Part shown: one piece after another, positions 9,470 to 18,452 of the stretch
Layout of the letters: the number at the start of each line of letters is the position of its first letter
Numbering within the stretch: position 1 is the stretch's first letter
Origin: Flavobacterium channae
GTDB lineage: Bacteria > Bacteroidota > Bacteroidia > Flavobacteriales > Flavobacteriaceae
DNA: 64,000 nt
Direction: 5' to 3'
Assembly: GCF_021172165.1 (NCBI RefSeq)
Contig: NZ_CP089096.1
Coordinates: 2,170,001 to 2,234,000, forward strand
Translations under genes and position numbers: made by a program
The notes under the pieces: generated by a model
Seen by the model: the letters and a program-made list of their open reading frames with translations, nothing else
Database searches by the model: none
What the model was told of the DNA's origin: nothing

Positions 9470-9778
9470 ATGGGAATTTTAGATTTTTTAGGATTAGGAA
9501 GTAAAACAAATGATGTACAAGAATATGTTCAAAAAGGCGCTATTATTTTAGACGTAAGAACACCTGAAGAGTTTAAAGACGGACACATTAAAGGTTCTAA
9601 AAATATTGCTTTACAAGTTTTAAATGGAAACATTGAAACCATAAAAAAATGGAACAAACCGATTATCGCTTGTTGTCGTTCTGGAATGCGAAGTGCGCAA
9701 GCTACTTCCATGCTACAACAAAACGGAATTGATTGCATCAACGGTGGTGGTTGGCAAAGTTTAGAAAGTAAATTATAA
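9470..9778 (+). CDS. Rhodanese-like single-domain protein
   Basis: A 102-aa single rhodanese domain. It has the N-terminal motif DVRTPEEFKDGHIKGSKNI (about 28-46) and the active-site loop CRSGMR with catalytic Cys69. Such stand-alone domains carry sulfane sulfur as a Cys persulfide, or act in thiosulfate:cyanide sulfurtransfer; the physiological partner is unknown. No signal peptide, so cytoplasmic. It is isolated between its own promoter and a strong bidirectional terminator. Confidence 0.93.
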   Translation: MGILDFLGLGSKTNDVQEYVQKGAIILDVRTPEEFKDGHIKGSKNIALQVLNGNIETIKKWNKPIIACCRSGMRSAQATSMLQQNGIDCINGGGWQSLESKL

Positions 9779-9810
9779 AAGAAAGTCCCGATTAATCGGG
9801 ACTTTCTTTT
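9778..9810. terminator. Bidirectional intrinsic terminator
   Basis: A 15-bp perfect stem (AAAGAAAGTCCCGAT / ATCGGGACTTTCTTT) with a 2-nt loop between convergent genes. The A/T flanks serve both strands. Confidence 0.9.
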
Positions 9811-9827
9811 ATGCAGCCTTTTTATCA

Positions 9828-10277
9828 TTACTGTATCGGAATATCTGTAAAACTACCGGATAACGTGGTAACATCACTAATCCCCGAACCCGAAGTTATT
9901 GAAAATGTTCCCGTTAATTTATTGTTAGCATTGGCAGTAATTGTAACTGTTCCTGCACTTCCAGTCCACATTCCGGTTGTTCCTGGTTTTAAATAGGCAA
10001 AAAAGTTAGTGGTATCGTCAATAGTGTAACTTCCTACGGCCAATGATGTTAAATTAATTTCAATAATGGTATTACTGTTGTTTACCGCAAAAATAGATTT
10101 GTACTGATTGCTGGCATAAGGCGAAGACACCGAAGTCATCGTTGTACTTCCGTTTTCAGCATACAAAAAACCATTAGTAGAAGGATTTTGACTTGAATTG
10201 TTAACGTCACTATCACTGGAACAAGAAAGTAAAGTAACAGACAAAATAAGCATTAAATACAATTGAATTTTTTTCAT
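9828..10277 (-). CDS. Hypothetical lipoprotein
   Basis: A 149-aa protein with a lipoprotein signal (MKKIQLYLMLILSVTLLSC, lipobox Cys19) and a Ser/Asn/Asp-rich linker. A beta-sandwich-like body follows with repeated short strands (TIIEINLTSLAVGSYTID, GTVTITANANNKLTGTFSI). It starts 5 bp after the T9SS gene stop, so it is the second gene of that operon and under the same upstream motif. Probable surface or outer-membrane lipoprotein; function unknown. Confidence 0.8.
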   Translation of the reverse strand: MKKIQLYLMLILSVTLLSCSSDSDVNNSSQNPSTNGFLYAENGSTTMTSVSSPYASNQYKSIFAVNNSNTIIEINLTSLAVGSYTIDDTTNFFAYLKPGTTGMWTGSAGTVTITANANNKLTGTFSITSGSGISDVTTLSGSFTDIPIQ

Positions 10278-10282
10278 ACGAT

Positions 10283-12628
10283 TTAGTTTTTAATTAATTT
10301 AAAGGTTTGATTTTTATTTATAAGAGTACTTATATTCACGAAATAAACACCTGTTTTCAAGTCCGTCACCTCAATTTCTGTTGCCATGGTTTTAGGTAAA
10401 ACACTTTTTAACTTACGACCATTAACATCGTAAATCTCTACAGACTCAATTCTTTCTGCTGCATTAATGTAAAATTGAGTAGTCGTTGGATTTGGATATA
10501 CCTGAATTTGATTTGCAACAAAATTATTGTCCTCAATTCCTAAAGCTGATTGATTTAAAACTCCAAAAGGTGAAAAGCTCGAAATATTAGTTGCCGAAAT
10601 GGTATAAGGATTTGTTCCTGTTACGGCAGAAGAAGCTTCACCGTTCCAAGTTGCATTGTAAAAATGTCCAACTGCAGCTGTATTGCGATTAAACAATCCG
10701 TTTTCTTGCGCTTGATTCCAAGTGAACGAAACATTTACATTACTACCACCGGTTACTGCTTCGGATATATTCCAAGTAGCGTTCACTGCGCCCTCTGTGG
10801 TATTGGAAATTCCATCCTGAACGTTAACCGAAAAAGTATCGGAAGTTCCAGTGTTTTCAATAGTAATCGGACTGTAATTGGTTGCTGTTCCGATAGGCAA
10901 ATTCACTTGTCCTCTTGTTGGGTTTAGATTTTCCACATTTACGGTTCCTGCGCCATTTGTAGCAAGATAATTTGTAGCATTTCCGTTTAGGACTGTGGCA
11001 TTTTCCCCTTTAAGATTTATATTATTTGCATTCAAGGTAACGGGTGCGTTTAAGTTTAAGTTCCCTCTGAAGTTCAAATTACCCGTCGTTAAATTTAAAG
11101 GAGAACTTACGCTTAGGTTATTGGCAAAAGCATTCGCATCTACATTTACATTAAATCCGGAAGGAATGGTTGCGTCTTCCGTTAATAGTGGTGTTGTCCC
11201 GGCATTCCAATTTGAACCATTACTCCAATTGTTGTTAACCGAATTATTAAAGGTAAAATCGCCATTAAATTTATACAACTTTACACCACCGCCATTATTA
11301 GCAAAAAAATACAGATCGTTGTTGATTTCAAAATAACCGAATGGTGTAGATGGTCCAACTCCAGGATTGATATCGAATGTTTTCACGGTTTGGAATCCAT
11401 CGCATCTCCAAGGTTCTTTCGCATCAGAACCAAATACCGCAATACCAGAACTAAACCATAGTGTGTTTTTGAAATTGTAAAAATTTGAAAACTGATTGTA
11501 GGCTAAATTCTGAGAGATTACAGTACTGCCGCCTGGCTGATAATTACTCTTAAAAAAAGTTTTTTGGGATAGATTGTAAATATAAATAGATTGTTGGGTC
11601 ATACCAAAATCAAGGCCACTTTGCTCATCTATGACATCAATATTAGAAAGTTGTACCGTACCCGAAGACGTACCATCGGTTTTCCATAACGTGTTTTTAT
11701 TACTGCCGGAAGTCATTAATTGTTGGAATAAAACACCACCCGGTACTTCTTTAAACATTAAATCTTTTAAAACATAATAATAATCTGTTCTTGGTGAAGT
11801 ATTTGCAATTATATGAGTTCCCGCTGTGGTACCATCAGAAACCCACGGCTCCATTCCGTTAGCAGCATCGTAACCTATAAAAATAAGTTTCCCGTTATAA
11901 GCAACCATAGTATTGTACACATAAACGATAAGCCCTGCAGGAAGCGGAATATTAACGGTACCCGCATCCGTTCCATTAGTTCTCCAAAGTTGTCCTGAAC
12001 CTGTGAAAAAGTAAACATCACTGCCTAATCGGGTAAAACCGTCCATTGGAGTATTTCCGGCTCCAGCTGTCATATCTTTCACCATAACGGTTCCGGAAAC
12101 GGTTCCGTCAGATTTCCATAATTCATAACCGTTTGCGGTAGTAAATCCGGCAAAAAACATTTCGTTTCCTAAGATGGAATTGTTGCGATATTCAGTGATA
12201 TCACTTCCTAAATTAAGCGGATATGAAATGGTAGCATCGAATCTTTTCAGTAAAAAAGTTCCGGCCGCTGTTCCGTCGGAACGCCATAATTCGTTATGGA
12301 GAGTATAAGGAGAATAAGAATCGATAACATCCACCTGAATGTAGAAAAAATCCTGTGCCGGAATGATTTTAGAGATTAAAGTTGAAACGCCCGCCACCGC
12401 CAAATCTTTCACTAAAAAGGTGCCGGCATCAGTTCCGTCAGTAACACCTAGTTTTGCGGTAGTTCCTGCATTAAAATAAAACTTATTGTTCCATTTATTG
12501 TTTTGCCAGAAGGCTTGTTTGTCTGATGTAGGTGTAATGCCTGCCGCAGCAACATCTTTAACCACTGTAAGTTGTGCTTTTGCGTATAATCCTATCACTA
12601 AAAGTAATGTTGTGTAAATTTTTTTCAT
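10283..12628 (-). CDS. ELWxxDGT-repeat surface protein with T9SS sorting domain
   Basis: A 781-aa protein starting at the ATG at 12628 (MKKIYTTLLLVIGLYAKAQ, signal peptide). The first ~450 residues carry at least five ELWxxDGT-type propeller repeats (ELWRSDGTAAGT, ELWKSDGTVSGT, LWRTNGTDAGT, PWVSDGTTAGT, TLWKTDGTSSGT). A beta-rich middle follows. The last about 80 residues form a type A C-terminal sorting domain (VYPNPTT, IYDVNGRKL, GVYFV, FKLIKN). It is therefore exported through type IX secretion to the cell surface. The promoter region holds the shared 22-bp motif at 12675-12696. The ORF can be extended with a TTG at 12649, but that lies inside the -7 box. Confidence 0.92.
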   Translation of the reverse strand: MKKIYTTLLLVIGLYAKAQLTVVKDVAAAGITPTSDKQAFWQNNKWNNKFYFNAGTTAKLGVTDGTDAGTFLVKDLAVAGVSTLISKIIPAQDFFYIQVDVIDSYSPYTLHNELWRSDGTAAGTFLLKRFDATISYPLNLGSDITEYRNNSILGNEMFFAGFTTANGYELWKSDGTVSGTVMVKDMTAGAGNTPMDGFTRLGSDVYFFTGSGQLWRTNGTDAGTVNIPLPAGLIVYVYNTMVAYNGKLIFIGYDAANGMEPWVSDGTTAGTHIIANTSPRTDYYYVLKDLMFKEVPGGVLFQQLMTSGSNKNTLWKTDGTSSGTVQLSNIDVIDEQSGLDFGMTQQSIYIYNLSQKTFFKSNYQPGGSTVISQNLAYNQFSNFYNFKNTLWFSSGIAVFGSDAKEPWRCDGFQTVKTFDINPGVGPSTPFGYFEINNDLYFFANNGGGVKLYKFNGDFTFNNSVNNNWSNGSNWNAGTTPLLTEDATIPSGFNVNVDANAFANNLSVSSPLNLTTGNLNFRGNLNLNAPVTLNANNINLKGENATVLNGNATNYLATNGAGTVNVENLNPTRGQVNLPIGTATNYSPITIENTGTSDTFSVNVQDGISNTTEGAVNATWNISEAVTGGSNVNVSFTWNQAQENGLFNRNTAAVGHFYNATWNGEASSAVTGTNPYTISATNISSFSPFGVLNQSALGIEDNNFVANQIQVYPNPTTTQFYINAAERIESVEIYDVNGRKLKSVLPKTMATEIEVTDLKTGVYFVNISTLINKNQTFKLIKN

Positions 12629-12646
12629 GACGTTACATATTTTTAT

Positions 12647-12696
12647 CAAATATCTAACGTTTTACAATTTAGTGAAATAAGCCGTTTGACGTATTT
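12647..12696 (-). promoter_or_regulatory. Shared regulon motif 1 plus -7-like box, upstream of the T9SS gene
   Basis: Read on the minus strand: AAATACGTC, six variable bases, then a degenerate right half (GCTTAT), at 12696-12675. This is the 22-bp inverted-repeat motif found at five promoters here. Exactly 20 nt further is GATATTTG (12654-12647), a TAnnTTTG-like -7 box. The ATG is about 18 nt beyond. The motif abuts the response-regulator stop codon. Confidence 0.7.
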
Positions 12697-13343
12697 TAGA
12701 TTAGCTTATTCTGTTTGGCTTTTTGTATCATTTCAATCCGGTTGTGTGCCTGAAGTTTTCGGTAAATATTTTCGATATGTTTTTTAACTGTAAAAGCAGA
12801 CAAAAACAAATTTTCTGCTATGATTTTGTTTTTTAATCCTTTGCTTAATTGTTCTAAGACTTCTATTTCGCGAGTGGTAAGTTCGACCATTTCGGTTGCT
12901 TCTGAGGATTCAAAAACTTTTGGATTTTTTAACAATTGCAGTGTTTTCAATGCAATTGAAGGAGACATGACAGCACCACCTGATAAAGTTTCCTTTATGG
13001 CTTCATGTATTTTTTCTGCTTTGGTTTCCTTTAGCAGATAGCCATCGGCGCCTGCTTTTATGGCAGCAAATACATTTTCGTCGTTATCAAAAACCGTTAT
13101 CATTATAATTTTAATTTGTGGATATTTTGATTTGATGATTTCGGTAGCTTTAATACCGTTCATCACAGGCATTTCGATATCCATCAATATTAAATCTACC
13201 ACATGATTTTTCTCTAAAATAGCGATTGCTTCTTCTCCGTTTTGAGCCGTATCTTTGATTACAATATCTGAAAAATTAGACAGTTTTTCTTCCAATGCTT
13301 TTTGCAGAAAGAAATTATCTTCTACTAAAATTACTTTAATCAT
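12696..13343 (-). CDS. NarL/FixJ-type response regulator
   Basis: A 215-aa regulator. The receiver domain (about 1-125) has the acidic pair at residues 8-9 and the phospho-acceptor Asp55 in LILMDIEMPVMNG. The LuxR-type helix-turn-helix (about 150-212) contains LTTREIEVLEQLSKGLKNKIIAENLFLSAFTVKKHI. It is translated 2 bp after the kinase stop, hence the partner of the TPR histidine kinase. The shared 22-bp inverted repeat lies both in front of this operon and directly behind it, so I infer that this regulator may bind the motif. LuxR-family regulators commonly bind inverted repeats. Confidence 0.95.
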   Translation of the reverse strand: MIKVILVEDNFFLQKALEEKLSNFSDIVIKDTAQNGEEAIAILEKNHVVDLILMDIEMPVMNGIKATEIIKSKYPQIKIIMITVFDNDENVFAAIKAGADGYLLKETKAEKIHEAIKETLSGGAVMSPSIALKTLQLLKNPKVFESSEATEMVELTTREIEVLEQLSKGLKNKIIAENLFLSAFTVKKHIENIYRKLQAHNRIEMIQKAKQNKLI

Positions 13344-13345
13344 AA

Positions 13346-15202
13346 TTACAATTTAACCGTGATGGAATAATTAGTTCCTTTTGTTTGATTAGATTCAACC
13401 TGTAACCTTCCGTTTACTTCTTGAACTCGATTTTGGATGTTAGTTAACCCAAATGATATTTTCTTTTTGGATTCGTAATCAAAACCAATTCCGTTGTCTG
13501 AAATTTTAATTTGCAATTCATTTTCTATTTGAGAAATTGAAACCGAAATATCTTTTGCATTAGCATGTTTAATGGCATTGTTTACAATTTCTTGAAGAAT
13601 ACGATACAAATTAATGGCTTGTTTTGAAGACAACTGAACATCATTTTGAATATCAAAATCAAAATGAAAGCTTATCGTATCAACTGATTCAGAAGCATCT
13701 TTTATAAAATTGGTCATTCTAGTTTTTAATTCAAACAAACTCAATTGTTTAGAATTTAAAACCCAAATTGTGTCACGCAACTCGGAAATGGATTTGTTGG
13801 CAAAATTAGTTAGTGTATCTATTTTTCTATCAATAGTTTCGTCAAACTGAACGGAAGAATTTTTTAAATTATCTAAAATCGAAATGATAAAGGTTAATTG
13901 CGATCCCACATTGTCATGTAATTCTCGTGAAATATCTAAACGTTGTTCTTGAATTTTATAATTGGATTGTTCTTCTAATAATTTATTTTCTAATTCTAAT
14001 TGTTCTTTTTGCAATTTGGCTTTGGCTCTAAAATTTCGAAACACAATTAAACCGATGATGGTAAAACTTGAAATTAGGAGTAACCAAATGTTTTTTTGCT
14101 TCACTTCGGCTTGGTGTTGCAAAATTTGCTTTTCTTTTTTTTCCGTTTGGTATTTCGTTTCTAGTTCGGCAATTGTTTTGTTTTTTTCAGCGGTATAAAT
14201 AGAATCTCTTAGTTTGATGTAATTTTCTTGTTCTTCAATAGCTTCCGCAAGTTTATTGTATTTTTTGTTGAAAATTATCTTTTGCTGATAGTAATCCCGA
14301 AGTTTTTCGGCTGTTTCCGATTTTTTTGAATATTCGAATGCTAAATCAAAATAGTTTTTGGCCTTCTCATACTGATTTAATTCAGTAGCAATTGTGGCCA
14401 AATTTGTATAGCTAGTAGCATAACTATAATCTGTGTATAGGCTATCATTATTTTTTACTCTAAAATCAATAATTTTAACTGAACGTAAAATCCATTTTTG
14501 GGCCTCTTTAAATTTTTTCTGTTTTAAAAGTGTATTTCCTATGTTGTTGAATGTGCTATGAAGCAGTAGTGTGTCTTTACCTTTAATATATTTGAGATTT
14601 TGTTTGTGATAAAACAAAGCTTCTTCTGGTTTATTCCAATCATCATAGTTAATGGCCGTTGCATTAAAAGAAGATCTAATATCTTCTGCTGAAGCTCCTT
14701 TTTTATTTAAAAAGTATTGAATCGCTTTTTTTCCGTAATAAATTCCTTTTGGGTAATCTTCAAAATCGTGATAGTCATAAGATAATCCGATATAAAAAGT
14801 TCCAATCCAATTTTGTAAATTGTGTCTATCCGCTAATTTTAATCCTGTAATTCGGCTACCTATTGCATTTTCATATTGTCCTATATCATTATATACTCTA
14901 CTCAAATTATAATAGAGTGTAATGATTGAATTGTAATTTTTGGAATCCTTAAACTCATTTAAAGCCTTTTTCCCATAATAAATAGCGCTGTCAGATGCCC
15001 CGAAGTCGGTATGAAAAGCATTTTTACAAAAATAATATTCCGCTTCATCGACATCATTCTTAATTGCTTTTTTAGCTTTTTTAAAATAATATTCAGAAGA
15101 ATCTTTAGAAGTATAAGCTTTTACCAAAAGCTCTTTGTTATTTTGAGCTTTAACAGTATAATTGACACTAAAAATTAAAAATAAAAATAGTTTTTTCAAC
15201 AT
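13346..15202 (-). CDS. TPR-containing sensor histidine kinase (HisKA_3 type)
   Basis: A 618-aa kinase. It has a signal peptide (MLKKLFLFLIFSVNYTVKAQ), then a periplasmic TPR array (about 40-320; repeated AxxYY/A-x-YGKKAL patterns). A membrane segment follows near 367-386 (IWLLLISSFTIIGLIVF), then a coiled coil. The HisKA_3 box is RELHDNVGSQLTF, with the phospho-His at about 428. The HATPase domain has an N-box (NLYRILQEIVNNAIKHA) and a G-box (ISDNGIGFDYE, about 570). It senses an unknown envelope signal through the TPRs and phosphorylates the adjacent NarL-type regulator. It follows a small membrane-protein gene that shares its promoter motif. Confidence 0.95.
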   Translation of the reverse strand: MLKKLFLFLIFSVNYTVKAQNNKELLVKAYTSKDSSEYYFKKAKKAIKNDVDEAEYYFCKNAFHTDFGASDSAIYYGKKALNEFKDSKNYNSIITLYYNLSRVYNDIGQYENAIGSRITGLKLADRHNLQNWIGTFYIGLSYDYHDFEDYPKGIYYGKKAIQYFLNKKGASAEDIRSSFNATAINYDDWNKPEEALFYHKQNLKYIKGKDTLLLHSTFNNIGNTLLKQKKFKEAQKWILRSVKIIDFRVKNNDSLYTDYSYATSYTNLATIATELNQYEKAKNYFDLAFEYSKKSETAEKLRDYYQQKIIFNKKYNKLAEAIEEQENYIKLRDSIYTAEKNKTIAELETKYQTEKKEKQILQHQAEVKQKNIWLLLISSFTIIGLIVFRNFRAKAKLQKEQLELENKLLEEQSNYKIQEQRLDISRELHDNVGSQLTFIISILDNLKNSSVQFDETIDRKIDTLTNFANKSISELRDTIWVLNSKQLSLFELKTRMTNFIKDASESVDTISFHFDFDIQNDVQLSSKQAINLYRILQEIVNNAIKHANAKDISVSISQIENELQIKISDNGIGFDYESKKKISFGLTNIQNRVQEVNGRLQVESNQTKGTNYSITVKL

Positions 15203-15248
15203 AGGTCTCGAATAATATTAATTAAATATAATCTTTTTTTTAAAAATA

Positions 15249-15503
15249 TTATCTAAGATGTCTTTTTACTATCAAATTATGCAAATACAAAAAGTCTTTT
15301 GTAATCTGACTCATTTTTTTTGAATCAAAATATTCTGCATTTTTCTTATCCTGATATATTAAGTTCTTTTTTTTCAATTCCTCAATTTTATGCTGAATTT
15401 CCATAGACTTGCGCTTATAATCTTCTTCCATTTTAAAAAATTTGAAAGTTAAAACTATAGTTACTAAAATAGCTGGAACCAAAATAAAATACCAATTTTC
15501 CAT
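15249..15503 (-). CDS. Small membrane protein preceding the two-component genes
   Basis: An 84-aa protein from the ATG at 15503 (MENWYFILVPAILV); an in-frame ATG at 15509 is an alternative. One membrane helix (about 4-22) is followed by a charged, probably coiled-coil region (KMEEDYKRKSMEIQHKIEELKKK) and a basic C-terminus. It lies 46 bp before the histidine kinase on the same strand, behind shared motif 2. I infer it is the first gene of the kinase/regulator operon and perhaps an accessory of the kinase. No family recognised. Confidence 0.72.
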   Translation of the reverse strand: MENWYFILVPAILVTIVLTFKFFKMEEDYKRKSMEIQHKIEELKKKNLIYQDKKNAEYFDSKKMSQITKDFLYLHNLIVKRHLR

Positions 15504-15520
15504 AATCATCTATTTTTAGA

Positions 15521-15570
15521 CAAAAATGGAAAATTGGTATTGAACAAACAATTAGCCGAAAGGCGTATTT
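15521..15570 (-). promoter_or_regulatory. Shared regulon motif 2 plus -7-like box, upstream of the small protein/kinase/regulator operon
   Basis: Minus strand: AAATACGCC, TTTC, then GGCTAATTG, at 15570-15549. Exactly 20 nt later is CATTTTTG (15528-15521), close to TAnnTTTG. The position in front of the two-component operon suggests autoregulation. Confidence 0.68.
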
Positions 15571-16255
15571 AATTGATTATTTTTAACTCTATGTCTTTAT
15601 CGGTTTTCACTTCTCTGCCGTCATATTTTAATGTCCAACCCATGGTATTGGTAAGAATTAATATTTTTGACAACTCGCTCAATAAACGATTTTTAGCATT
15701 TGATTTCAGACTCGATTTTTCAATTTTCTTAGTCAATTCAGCTTTAACCTTTTTGTTTATTTTATTGTAATCTTGTGCGTTAAACGGATTAAATCTACTT
15801 TGATTAACATCGTAAAAATGTAAATCTTGATTGATTTTTAATTCCGGTTCCGGAATATTTTTCAAAGTTACCGTTTTATTCTTTTCATCAATATCATATT
15901 TTAATTGACGTAAATCATACATTACTAAAACATCGGCATTAGCTACAATTAATGCTTTTTTTTCAAAGGTTATAAAATCCATGAAATACTTTTGTTGGTC
16001 TTTGTATGTAATTACTTCTGCATAATGACCTTCGGTAACGACTAACTTTCCAACGCTTTTAATTTGTTTTTCAATGAGAGCGGAATTATACTCTACCGTT
16101 GAAGATTCGCTGCTTTTGGTAAAAAACTGATAGACCAAAAACCCTACTATCAACAAAATCAATATATAAATTAACTTTCCTGAACGCCCAATCGCTTGCA
16201 CTAATGGAATAAGCATGTTTTTTATTGCGGTTTCGGTAGAACTTGTTCGTGCCAT
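15569..16255 (-). CDS. DUF4230 membrane-anchored protein
   Basis: A 228-aa protein with one membrane helix at about 28-46 (LIYILILLIVGFLVYQFF). A DUF4230 body follows: an SVGKLVVTEGHYAEVITYKD-like strand pair, then VMYDLRQLKYDIDEKNKTVTLKNIPEPEL and a C-terminal helical segment. The family is widespread in bacteria and of unknown function, predicted extracytoplasmic. It lies 38 bp downstream of the OmpA/PD40 gene on the same strand and could be co-transcribed with it. Confidence 0.9.
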   Translation of the reverse strand: MARTSSTETAIKNMLIPLVQAIGRSGKLIYILILLIVGFLVYQFFTKSSESSTVEYNSALIEKQIKSVGKLVVTEGHYAEVITYKDQQKYFMDFITFEKKALIVANADVLVMYDLRQLKYDIDEKNKTVTLKNIPEPELKINQDLHFYDVNQSRFNPFNAQDYNKINKKVKAELTKKIEKSSLKSNAKNRLLSELSKILILTNTMGWTLKYDGREVKTDKDIELKIIN

Positions 16256-16293
16256 GATTTAAATTTTACACGAAGATAGAAAAGTTACCTGAA

Positions 16294-18372
16294 TTATTTT
16301 TCAAGAATTACAAACTCTACTCTTCGGTTCAATTGTTTGCCTTCATCGGTATCGTTTGTTGCAATGAATTTTGTTTCTCCGTATCCTTTTGCTGATAATC
16401 TATCTTTTGCAATTCCTTTTCCTAACAAGTAATTCATAACAGCATTAGCACGATTATTAGATAATGTTAAGTTATCTGCATCCGCTCCAACAGCATCAGT
16501 ATGACCTGAAATTTCTATCTTCATTTTAGAATTTGATTTTAAAACCTGAAGTAACTTATCTAATTCACCATACGATTCTGCTAATAATTCGTATTTTCCT
16601 GAAGCAAAGAAAATATTGTTTAATCGAATGATTTCTCCTTTTTCTATTGGATTCAAATATAAATCCACTTCAATTTCTTTATACTCTTTTAAATCTGATA
16701 AATCAACGTTTTGGGTAACCGCGTAATATCCTTCTTTCTCAGCCATGAAACTATATTTTTCTCCGTAAGGTAATACGATGGAATAACTTCCAGTTGATGG
16801 ATCTGAAACAGCAGTTCCTAACTCTTTATTTGTTTTAAGTGCATTGTAAACTATTGGAGCACTCATAACTTTTTTTGTTTTACTATCGTAAACTTTTCCT
16901 TTAACTAATGCTACCGGATCTTGTTTTACTGTATTGTCTATTTCCCATATATCTTTTTCTCTACCTACATAAGCTTTATCTCCTTTTGCAGAAAGAAAAA
17001 TACTCAATTCATATCCTGTTGAATTGATAATATTACCCAAATTTTCTGGTTTTGACCAATTTGTCCACGAATCATCTAATCGTTTTGAAACAAATAAATC
17101 ATAATATCCGTAACCAGGATGTCCTTTACTAGCAAAATATAATGTTTTACCATCTGCGGCTAAAAACGGATTAGCCTCATCATCGAAAGTATTAATAACA
17201 TTACCTAAACTTTTTGGTTTTGAAAAAGTTCCGTCTTCTTTTACACTACTTACATAAAGATCTTTTAAACCTAAACCTTCTGGTCGCTCAACCGACATTA
17301 ATAAATATTTATTATCACTCGTTAAAAAATATCCCACATGATCATTTGTATTTTTATAATCATCGATGATAACATCTTTTGGAATTTCCCAACCCGAATC
17401 TCCTTTTTTTGCTATAGAAACACCTGCTCCATTTGGAGAAACGCCATCAGCTGCATATCGATTTCCTAAAAGCAACGTGTTATTATCTGGTGAAGTAGAA
17501 ATTACAAAATTATAATCTTTGTTATTAATAGGTCTACCCGCATTTTTAGCTTCTTGCCATTTTCCATTTCTATCTTTAACTGAATACCAAATATCGTCTT
17601 TATCGGTTTCAACGTTAGCTGGATTATTTTTTCTATCAAAATACAAGATGTTTCCATCTGCAGAAATTACCGGATTTGTTTCTTCAATCGTAGGACTAGA
17701 AACTGTTTCTGGTAATTTTAGCATTTTTAAATTCGAATTAAATTCTTTAACTACATTTACCGAAAACGGAACTTCTGTAATCTTTAAATTTTCCACTTCA
17801 ATATGAACTCCAGAATCTATAATAAACCCGAAAGACGAACCGTAATAGGCATTATCACCTGTTTGAAATTCTAAATTTCCGTTCAAATAAACTTTGTAAA
17901 CATTAGCTCGTTTTTCTAGTCTAATTTTATTTTTTCTTCCTTTACCTTCAACGTTTTTAGAAGCACTCCATTTTTTATTGTAATGAAATTCCTTTGCATA
18001 ATAATGGTAAATTTGAGATTGCTTGTTTGCCGATAATTGTACAACTCTATAATCTGAATTATCACTATACATTCCCCAAACCAATCCGTAAGTTGCATAT
18101 TCTGTTGGAGTTTTTGTCATTGTGATTTCTGTTTCAATATCAAAATCAACCAAATCTGTATTTTGTGTAATGGAAATATAACGCCATTTAGAGTTAGTAG
18201 CGTGATTGTTTTCTAAAACCAGTTTTCCTTTTTCAATTTTTGCTTCAAAAGAATCTCCATTAAAAATAAGATTGCTTTTATTGTCTTCAAATTCGTCTTG
18301 AAAAAGTACTGTTTGAGAATAACCAAATAGAGAAAACAGTAAGAAAGTAAATAAAGTAAAATTGAATCGCAT
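16294..18372 (-). CDS. PD40 propeller / OmpA-domain envelope protein
   Basis: A 692-aa protein from the ATG at 18372 (MRFNFTLFTFLLFSLFGYSQ, signal peptide). The longer frame overlaps the promoter. Order: a concanavalin-like N-terminal region (about 20-195), WD40-like/PD40 beta-propeller repeats (ADGNILYFDRK, SPDNNTLLLGNR, ADGKTLYFASKGHPGYGYYDLFVSK), a carboxypeptidase-regulatory-like domain (GKVYDSKTKKVMSAPIVYN), and a C-terminal OmpA domain. The OmpA domain has the peptidoglycan-binding signature (ISGHTDAVGADADN, LSxNRAxAVMNYLL, NRRVEF). I infer a periplasmic or outer-membrane protein tethered to peptidoglycan. It is preceded by shared motif 3 with a consensus -7 box. Confidence 0.92.
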   Translation of the reverse strand: MRFNFTLFTFLLFSLFGYSQTVLFQDEFEDNKSNLIFNGDSFEAKIEKGKLVLENNHATNSKWRYISITQNTDLVDFDIETEITMTKTPTEYATYGLVWGMYSDNSDYRVVQLSANKQSQIYHYYAKEFHYNKKWSASKNVEGKGRKNKIRLEKRANVYKVYLNGNLEFQTGDNAYYGSSFGFIIDSGVHIEVENLKITEVPFSVNVVKEFNSNLKMLKLPETVSSPTIEETNPVISADGNILYFDRKNNPANVETDKDDIWYSVKDRNGKWQEAKNAGRPINNKDYNFVISTSPDNNTLLLGNRYAADGVSPNGAGVSIAKKGDSGWEIPKDVIIDDYKNTNDHVGYFLTSDNKYLLMSVERPEGLGLKDLYVSSVKEDGTFSKPKSLGNVINTFDDEANPFLAADGKTLYFASKGHPGYGYYDLFVSKRLDDSWTNWSKPENLGNIINSTGYELSIFLSAKGDKAYVGREKDIWEIDNTVKQDPVALVKGKVYDSKTKKVMSAPIVYNALKTNKELGTAVSDPSTGSYSIVLPYGEKYSFMAEKEGYYAVTQNVDLSDLKEYKEIEVDLYLNPIEKGEIIRLNNIFFASGKYELLAESYGELDKLLQVLKSNSKMKIEISGHTDAVGADADNLTLSNNRANAVMNYLLGKGIAKDRLSAKGYGETKFIATNDTDEGKQLNRRVEFVILEK

Positions 18373-18401
18373 ATTGTAAAGATTTGATTGTTTTAACTTT
18401 A

Positions 18402-18451
18402 CAAATATATTTTTGATCACCAATCTTAACTATACGTAATATGACGTATTT
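18402..18451 (-). promoter_or_regulatory. Shared regulon motif 3 plus consensus -7 box, upstream of the OmpA/PD40 gene
   Basis: Minus strand: AAATACGTC, ATATT, ACGTATAG, at 18451-18430. Then exactly 20 nt to TATATTTG (18409-18402), a perfect TAnnTTTG box, and 29 nt to the ATG at 18372. This is the best anchored member of the five-site set. Confidence 0.75.
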
Positions 18452-18452
18452 T